A DNA stretch of 11,855 nt from an uncultured Porphyromonadaceae bacterium. Lineage in GTDB: Bacteria > Bacteroidota > Bacteroidia > Bacteroidales > Muribaculaceae. Made by a program: the position numbers and the translations under genes. This document shows, piece by piece, positions 7,834 through 11,855 of this stretch. The number at the start of each line of letters is the position of its first letter. Positions within the stretch are counted from its first letter, which is position 1. The stretch is taken from contig CAMWQY010000054.1 of assembly GCA_947176355.1 (NCBI GenBank), positions 1 through 11,855 of the forward strand, given 5' to 3'. Under the pieces are notes generated by a model, which was not told the origin of the DNA, made no database searches, and saw only the letters and a list, made by a program, of their open reading frames with translations.

Positions 7834-8535
7834 ATGTTAAAGAAGAGTACACTTGAACATATTATCAGTAATGACATGTCTGAGATGTGGAATGCGCTAC
7901 TCCCTGAAGAAAAGCGCATTGTCACAGATAATTTCATTATTTCTACTTACAAAAAGAATCAAATTATATATTCTGAAAATGAAAAGCCGGAATATCTGTG
8001 GTGCCTATTGAAAGGAAAAGTAAAAATGTATAAAGCAGGAGTTGGCGACAGGGTTCAGATTCTTCGCCTTTATAGTCCTGTGCAATATTTCGGTTATAGG
8101 GCTTATTTCGCTAAAGAACCTTATCTTTCTTCTGTGGCAGCTGTTGAGGAATCTATTATCGGACATGTCCCAATGAAGATTGTAGAAAAACTCATACGTG
8201 GCAACATTGACCTTGCTATGTTTTTCATTCATGAACTCTCTCGAAATCTTGGAGGTTCCGATACTAAAATTGTCAACCTGACGCAAAAGCATATACGCGG
8301 ACGTCTCGCTGAAGCATTGCTTATCCTAAGAGACAATTATGGACTTGAAGACGACGGGGCTACCCTTCGAATATATATGAGTCGTGAAGACTTGGCAAGT
8401 CTTAGCAACATGACTACAGCCAATGCAATCCGCACCCTTGCCACTTTCGTATCTGAAAAACTAATACTCGTCGACGGACGCAAGATAAAGATAATCAACG
8501 AAGAGCAATTGCAAAAAATCTCCAAAAACGGATAA
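7834..8535 (+). CDS. Crp/Fnr-family transcriptional regulator, ligand unknown
   Basis: A probable dimeric DNA-binding regulator of 233 residues. A cyclic-nucleotide-binding-like beta barrel covers about residues 30-120, including YLWCLLKGKVKMYKAG (54-69). A dimerisation helix runs about 122-145. A winged helix-turn-helix covers about 152-220, with the recognition region SREDLASLSNMTTANAIRTL (183-202). In the barrel, the position of the CRP motif G-E-(x)n-R-S reads FGYRAYFAKEPYLSSVAA, so the glutamate and arginine that bind cAMP are not conserved. There is only one cysteine (C57), excluding an Fnr-type 4Fe-4S cluster. It is therefore neither a canonical Crp nor Fnr; it may sense another small molecule or act without one. 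It is divergent from the aldo/keto reductase, its most likely local target and possibly also its own promoter. It ends 12 nt before a strong terminator. Confidence 0.9.
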   Translation: MLKKSTLEHIISNDMSEMWNALLPEEKRIVTDNFIISTYKKNQIIYSENEKPEYLWCLLKGKVKMYKAGVGDRVQILRLYSPVQYFGYRAYFAKEPYLSSVAAVEESIIGHVPMKIVEKLIRGNIDLAMFFIHELSRNLGGSDTKIVNLTQKHIRGRLAEALLILRDNYGLEDDGATLRIYMSREDLASLSNMTTANAIRTLATFVSEKLILVDGRKIKIINEEQLQKISKNG

Positions 8536-8544
8536 ACTCCTGCA

Positions 8545-8587
8545 TATAAAAAAGGCTTGAATCCTATACATTCAAGCCTTTTTTATA
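8545..8587. terminator. Strong bidirectional intrinsic terminator
   Basis: An 18-bp perfect stem: arms 8545-8562 (TATAAAAAAGGCTTGAAT) and 8570-8587, with a 7-nt loop (CCTATAC). The core GGCTTGAAT/ATTCAAGCC is flanked by six A on the left and six T on the right. Each strand therefore reads as hairpin plus U-tract. It lies between the convergent regulator and menE genes and probably ends both transcripts. Confidence 0.93.
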
Positions 8588-8650
8588 ATTAATAGTCTAT
8601 AAAATTTACAAAATAATAAATATCTTATCGTCTTATTTTCAGAGACTGAC
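8588..8650. other. AT-rich spacer without identified function
   Basis: The segment between the terminator and the duplicated repeat shows no coding potential, no promoter-like box with correct spacing, and no stable hairpin. Together with the flanking terminator and repeats it makes up the 200-bp convergent gap. Confidence 0.6.
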
Positions 8651-8730
8651 ACTTGCTTTAGCTCAAACGTAGCTAATTATGCATTATGAATTATGACTTG
8701 CTTTCGCTTGGACGAAGTCAATTATGCATT
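8651..8730. repeat. Two degenerate copies of a hairpin plus AATTATGCATT unit
   Basis: Two 35-nt units, 8651-8685 and 8696-8730, match at 28 of 35 positions without gaps. Each begins ACTTGCTTT and ends AATTATGCATT, and each has its own inverted repeat. In the first the arms are TTAGCT (8658-8663) and AGCTAA (8671-8676). In the second the arms are TGACTT (8694-8699) and AAGTCA (8715-8720). The 10 nt between units (ATGAATTATG) echo the unit ends. This resembles dispersed, AT-rich intergenic repeats of Bacteroidales genomes, though I cannot test copy number. The second unit ends 5 nt before the menE stop codon. Confidence 0.65.
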
Positions 8731-8735
8731 CCTAA

Positions 8736-9722
8736 TTAGAAGGAATTTAATATTTCTTTAAGGCGTCGCCTTTCAATCTTACCATTCGCCGTTTTGGGCA
8801 ATTGTGACAGACATACTACTTCCTTAGGAGACTTGACACCCAAATCAAGTATTTTCCTATATTGCTTCAGACGCACTCCTACAGCTTCCTTAAGAAGGTC
8901 TTCATCAATGTTGTCTGGAATCTCAACTACCAGCACTAATTTTTCTCCCCACTTCTTGTCAGGAACCGAGGATATGCAATAATCAAAAGCTATAAACGGA
9001 CCTAATTTTCTTTCGAGATCTTCTGGCATGATCTTTATACCCCCACTTATCACACAATTGTCTGCACGCCCAAGTATTCTAAATTCTTTAGAGTTCTCTA
9101 CCTGAGCTATATCGTTGGTAGTAAGTGTCAATCCATCAGTCATCTTCACGACAAGACAATTTTCATCGTTGATTTCTACAGAAATTCCATCAAGCGTTTC
9201 AAATGGGACATCATCCTCTCCTACCCTTCTCAATGCTATATGAGAAGCAGTCTCAGTCATGCCATACGTCTCCCACGCATCATATCCTGACAATGCAATT
9301 CGGCGTCTCATCATCATAGGTATAGCTGATCCTCCTATTAATATATGCTTAATGCCACGCCAGCTATCTTCACTGTCAAGTATCCATTCCATCTGAGCAG
9401 GCACAACCGACAATAGATCTATCTCTTCATATTTTGCAATCTCACCAAGTGGCTTTGTCGACGGATACTCAGAAGTAAGCAAGCATTTTGCTTCGTCTGC
9501 CCTCACCGTCATCATCATAGATGCAATATACTTGAAGTCAAGACAAGTATGCAATCTGCTCGAATCAGTTATTCCGAAAAATTCATTTGTGCGTCGTGCA
9601 CTCTGACGCATAAAGTCTTTCCTAAGCTCAATCTCCTTGGGCATACCTGTGGAGCCCGAGGTATGACACAAGACATAGTCTGAATCATCTTGCCATATCT
9701 TTTCAAATTCAAGTTGCGTCAT
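8736..9722 (-). CDS. menE: o-Succinylbenzoate-CoA ligase, short form
   Basis: Activates o-succinylbenzoate with ATP and CoA to o-succinylbenzoyl-CoA, the MenB substrate. It belongs to the adenylate-forming ANL superfamily, 328 residues. Motifs in order: the phosphate-binding loop HTSGSTGMPKE (20-30), TYGMTETASH (152-161), the ATP-ribose aspartate D204 in TTNDIA, the hinge region GRADNCVISGG (218-228), and the C-terminal catalytic lysine K315 in PKTANGK. The loop lies only about 20 residues from the N terminus. Well over 100 residues present in E. coli MenE (about 450 residues) are therefore absent. There is no room for them, since the ATG is 2 nt from the menC stop and menC is complete. The short form is thus native rather than a local deletion. 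All ATP- and CoA-reaction motifs remain. It is the last gene of the men run. Confidence 0.93.
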   Translation of the reverse strand: MTQLEFEKIWQDDSDYVLCHTSGSTGMPKEIELRKDFMRQSARRTNEFFGITDSSRLHTCLDFKYIASMMMTVRADEAKCLLTSEYPSTKPLGEIAKYEEIDLLSVVPAQMEWILDSEDSWRGIKHILIGGSAIPMMMRRRIALSGYDAWETYGMTETASHIALRRVGEDDVPFETLDGISVEINDENCLVVKMTDGLTLTTNDIAQVENSKEFRILGRADNCVISGGIKIMPEDLERKLGPFIAFDYCISSVPDKKWGEKLVLVVEIPDNIDEDLLKEAVGVRLKQYRKILDLGVKSPKEVVCLSQLPKTANGKIERRRLKEILNSF

Positions 9723-9724
9723 TT

Positions 9725-10783
9725 TTAATATCTCCAGTCAAGTGATTTATAGATATCATTGTCAATTCTCATAGAAGGGTCATATCGCAATCTGTCTGAC
9801 TCAAGCCGTAAGGGGCATTCAAAATTGTTAGTAAAAAGAGCGCCTGTCCCAAGTCCCTGTGGAATTGAAGTGTGAAGAGTAGCTGTCCACTGGGCAAGCG
9901 CATTAAGTCCGACATTAGATTCAAGAGCTGATGTGACCCACCACCCTATTCCTCGTTCCTCTGCCATTCTTATCCATTCCTCAGCGCCTGAAAATCCCCC
10001 ACATAGAGATGGTTTGAGTATGATATAGGCAGGTCTTACTTCATCAAGAAGTTTCGATTTTTTGTCTTTGCCATAAACTCCAATAAGCGATTCATCAAGC
10101 GCGATTTTCAATGGAGACACTTCGCATAGAAATGCCATCAATTCAGGCATTCCCGCAGGTATAGGTTGCTCTATGCTATGGACTCCTAAGTCAGCAAGTC
10201 GTTTTAGTCGGGGAAGAGCATTATCCATACTAAAACCTCCATTTGCATCAACCCTTATCTGAAGCTTTGACTCAGAATATTTTTTCCGCATATATTCTAT
10301 CATCTCAACTTCCTTCTTCCAGTCAATGGCTCCGATTTTAAGCTTAATGCACCCGAATCCTTGAGCGACCTTTTCATCTATCCTCTCTATCATCTGATCG
10401 AAATCTCCCATCCACACAAGACCATTAATTTCAATGCTCTCTTGTCCTTGTGTAAATTCAGATGGGTAATACACGTGTCGGCATCCTCCGGCATAATCCC
10501 TCAACGCCTGCTCCAAGCCAAAGATGATGCTGCTATAGCCTGTCAGTTCAGTTTCCTTGCCAAGAGCAATATTGGCAAGCAACTCTACCAACTTATAGCC
10601 ATAGTTGCCATCGGCTTCCGGCGAAAGACCGGGAAAGACCGAACATTCTCCAATGCCAAACTTTGATGGATCATTTTCATCAAAGATTTTGATGAAAAAT
10701 GTAGGTTTTTCATATAGAATTCCCCTGCTTGTCCCGGCTGGTGACTTAAATTTCAATATATATGGAGCGTACGCAAGTCTCAT
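9725..10783 (-). CDS. menC: o-Succinylbenzoate synthase
   Basis: Dehydrates SHCHC to o-succinylbenzoate in menaquinone synthesis. It is an enolase-superfamily protein of 352 residues. The N-terminal capping domain is followed by the barrel with the full acid-base and metal set: the K-x-K pair K147 and K149 in CIKLKIG, metal ligands D179 in RVDANGG, E205 in IEQPIP and D230 in ALDESL, and K257 in [10 protein letters not shown]. Agreement with the E. coli MenC set (K131, K133, D161, E190, D213, K235) is complete. The ATG overlaps the menB stop by 4 nt (10780-10783) and menE starts 2 nt after the stop, so translation of the three genes is probably coupled. Related dipeptide epimerases share the fold, but the men context settles the assignment. 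Confidence 0.95.
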   Translation of the reverse strand: MRLAYAPYILKFKSPAGTSRGILYEKPTFFIKIFDENDPSKFGIGECSVFPGLSPEADGNYGYKLVELLANIALGKETELTGYSSIIFGLEQALRDYAGGCRHVYYPSEFTQGQESIEINGLVWMGDFDQMIERIDEKVAQGFGCIKLKIGAIDWKKEVEMIEYMRKKYSESKLQIRVDANGGFSMDNALPRLKRLADLGVHSIEQPIPAGMPELMAFLCEVSPLKIALDESLIGVYGKDKKSKLLDEVRPAYIILKPSLCGGFSGAEEWIRMAEERGIGWWVTSALESNVGLNALAQWTATLHTSIPQGLGTGALFTNNFECPLRLESDRLRYDPSMRIDNDIYKSLDWRY

Positions 10784-11595
10784 GGGAACACTGTATATTT
10801 ATCAAAATCCGGATCGCGCTTTTCCAAGAATGCATTCTTGCCTTCTTGAGCCTCATCCATCATATAATACATTAGGGTTGCATCTCCTGCAAACTCCATC
10901 ATACCTCGTTGTCCGTCAAGCTCGGCATTTAGTGCTCTCTTGATCATTCGGATTGCAAACGGAGAGCGCTTCATGATCGTACGGCACCAATCCACTGTAG
11001 TTTCTTCAAGCTTATCGAAGGGCACAACACAATTTACCATACCCATTTCCAATGCTTCTTGGGCGGTATACTGTTTGCATAGAAACCATATCTCACGTGC
11101 CTTTTTCTGCCCCACACATCTTGCGAGATAGGAACTGCCAAATCCGGCATCAAAACTTCCTACTTTAGGACCGGTCTGTCCAAAACGCGCATTTTCAGAT
11201 GCAATAGAAAGATCACATAGCACCTGAAGCACATTTCCTCCTCCGATTGAATATCCATTCACCATTGCAATCACAGGTTTGGGTATGCTTCTAATCGCAT
11301 GATGCATCTCGAGTACGTTCAGTCTTGGAGTTCCATCTTCATCGACGTATCCTCCGATTCCCTTGACATTCTGATCGCCTCCCGAACAAAAAGCCTTGTC
11401 TCCTGCTCCTGTCAGAACTACGACACGTATATCGCTTCTTTCACGACATATACGCATTGCATCAAGCATTTCAAAATTCGTCTTTGGGCGAAATGCATTA
11501 TAGACTTTGGGCCTATTAATAGTAATTTTTGCTATTCCCTCGAATTCTTCGAAGAGGATATCTTCGTATTCCTTAATTGTTTTCCATTCAAACAT
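10780..11595 (-). CDS. menB: 1,4-Dihydroxy-2-naphthoyl-CoA synthase
   Basis: Closes the second ring of the naphthoquinone by intramolecular Claisen condensation of o-succinylbenzoyl-CoA. It is a crotonase-fold enzyme of 271 residues, the usual length. Visible are the oxyanion-hole and CoA-binding stretches [12 protein letters not shown] (68-79) and [12 protein letters not shown] (113-124), and the active-site segment [15 protein letters not shown] (139-153). Gly142 occupies the position of E. coli Gly156, which marks type I enzymes that use bicarbonate as catalytic base. Asp149 matches E. coli Asp163. The C terminus [13 protein letters not shown] (259-271) is typical. The ATG at 11595 follows an A/G-rich AAAAGAAGAAGA stretch that may act as ribosome binding site. 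It lies 35 nt after menD and overlaps menC by 4 nt. Confidence 0.97.
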   Translation of the reverse strand: MFEWKTIKEYEDILFEEFEGIAKITINRPKVYNAFRPKTNFEMLDAMRICRERSDIRVVVLTGAGDKAFCSGGDQNVKGIGGYVDEDGTPRLNVLEMHHAIRSIPKPVIAMVNGYSIGGGNVLQVLCDLSIASENARFGQTGPKVGSFDAGFGSSYLARCVGQKKAREIWFLCKQYTAQEALEMGMVNCVVPFDKLEETTVDWCRTIMKRSPFAIRMIKRALNAELDGQRGMMEFAGDATLMYYMMDEAQEGKNAFLEKRDPDFDKYTVFP

Positions 11596-11617
11596 AATAA
11601 TCTTCTTCTTTTAGTAG

Positions 11618-11629
11618 CCGTAGCTACGG
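11618..11629. repeat. 12-bp perfect palindrome in the menD-menB gap
   Basis: CCGTAGCTACGG is self-complementary, and overlapping GTAGC/GCTAC arms (11614-11618 and 11623-11627) allow an alternative small hairpin with a 4-nt loop. It sits directly after the menD stop and upstream of the menB ribosome-binding region. No T run follows on the coding strand, so termination is unlikely. A processing or stability element, or chance, are possible. Confidence 0.4.
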
Positions 11630-11630
11630 G

Positions 11631-11855
11631 TTAGTCTTTTTTATTTTTGATAAAATATCCGGATAAAATTTTAGCACTCTCTTCCGCAGGAGTCCTGACA
11701 ATGAGCATCCGGCAGAAGTCAGAGACTTCCTCAAGCCATTCTATTCCCCTTTTTAGCCCATGCATATCTTCTGCTTCAAAAGTTTCAATTGAATATGCTG
11801 AGGCTATATCCGCTACATCAGGCAATCCTTCTACACAAAAATAATGATCGCGTAC
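11631..11855 (-). CDS. menD: SEPHCHC synthase, C-terminal end only
   Basis: The last 74 residues of a reading frame open to the window edge, ending in TAA at 11631-11633. MenD is the thiamine-diphosphate enzyme that adds a succinic semialdehyde unit from 2-oxoglutarate to isochorismate, the first committed step of this pathway. The visible piece (VRDHYFCVEGLPDVADIASA, then a helix-rich tail) fits the end of a ThDP-enzyme C-terminal domain: a short strand, a DVADIASAYSIETFEAED segment and a final LIVRTPAEES strand. The catalytic and cofactor motifs lie outside the window, so the call depends mainly on position directly upstream of menB in a men operon. Confidence 0.82.
   Translation of the reverse strand, partial: VRDHYFCVEGLPDVADIASAYSIETFEAEDMHGLKRGIEWLEEVSDFCRMLIVRTPAEESAKILSGYFIKNKKD

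Noticed and set aside
8651-8730. CRISPR array
   Set aside because: Only two degenerate units with a 10-nt separation, no unique spacers of constant length and no cas genes.
8728-8746. Hairpin ATTCCT/AGGAAT over the menE stop codon as the men terminator
   Set aside because: The stem is only 6 bp of mostly A-T and no T run follows on the - strand; the hairpin at 8545-8587 is a far better terminator.

Overview
The window looks like an ordinary chromosomal segment of a Bacteroidota genome, most likely order Bacteroidales and possibly a gut lineage such as Muribaculaceae. The family-level guess rests on general protein resemblance and is only an inference. The supporting signs are: promoter boxes of the TAnnTTTG type, A-rich stretches instead of strong Shine-Dalgarno sites, a short Bacteroidota-style MenE, and a compact men cluster. 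No phage, insertion sequence, CRISPR, tRNA or rRNA was seen.

Region 1 (1-6553, + strand) is a run of five co-directional genes. They are the 3' part of glutamine-dependent NAD+ synthetase (nadE), a TsaC/YrdC-type threonylcarbamoyl-AMP synthase, a polyprenyl-phosphate sugar-1-phosphate transferase, a ClC-family chloride transporter or channel with two CBS domains, and methionyl-tRNA formyltransferase (fmt). Gaps are 12 nt, a 4-nt ATGA overlap, 39 nt and 59 nt. They could form one operon mixing cofactor synthesis, tRNA modification and initiation with envelope functions. The start of the ClC gene is anomalous: a TTG, with an ATG one frame away in an ATGA overlap with the upstream gene.

Region 2 (6618-8535) is a divergent pair: a YghZ-type aldo/keto reductase on the - strand and a Crp/Fnr-family regulator on the + strand. 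They share a 202-bp AT-rich intergenic region with a Bacteroidota-type -7 box facing each way and a run of ten T. The regulator lacks the usual cAMP contacts and the iron-sulfur cysteines, so its ligand is unknown.

Region 3 (8536-8735) is noncoding. It holds a very strong bidirectional terminator for the convergent regulator and men operon, followed by a degenerate duplicated hairpin-plus-AATTATGCATT repeat. A related stretch appears to form the leader of fmt.

Region 4 (8736-11855, - strand) is the menaquinone operon in transcription order menD (3' end only), menB, menC, menE. These enzymes carry isochorismate-derived intermediates through o-succinylbenzoate and its CoA ester to 1,4-dihydroxy-2-naphthoyl-CoA. 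Catalytic residues are intact in menB, menC and menE.

I found no convincing new multi-gene system. The points most worth a second look are the ClC start and frame problem, the ClC pore residue pattern, the duplicated hairpin repeat and its echo at fmt, and the T10 tract inside a putative promoter.
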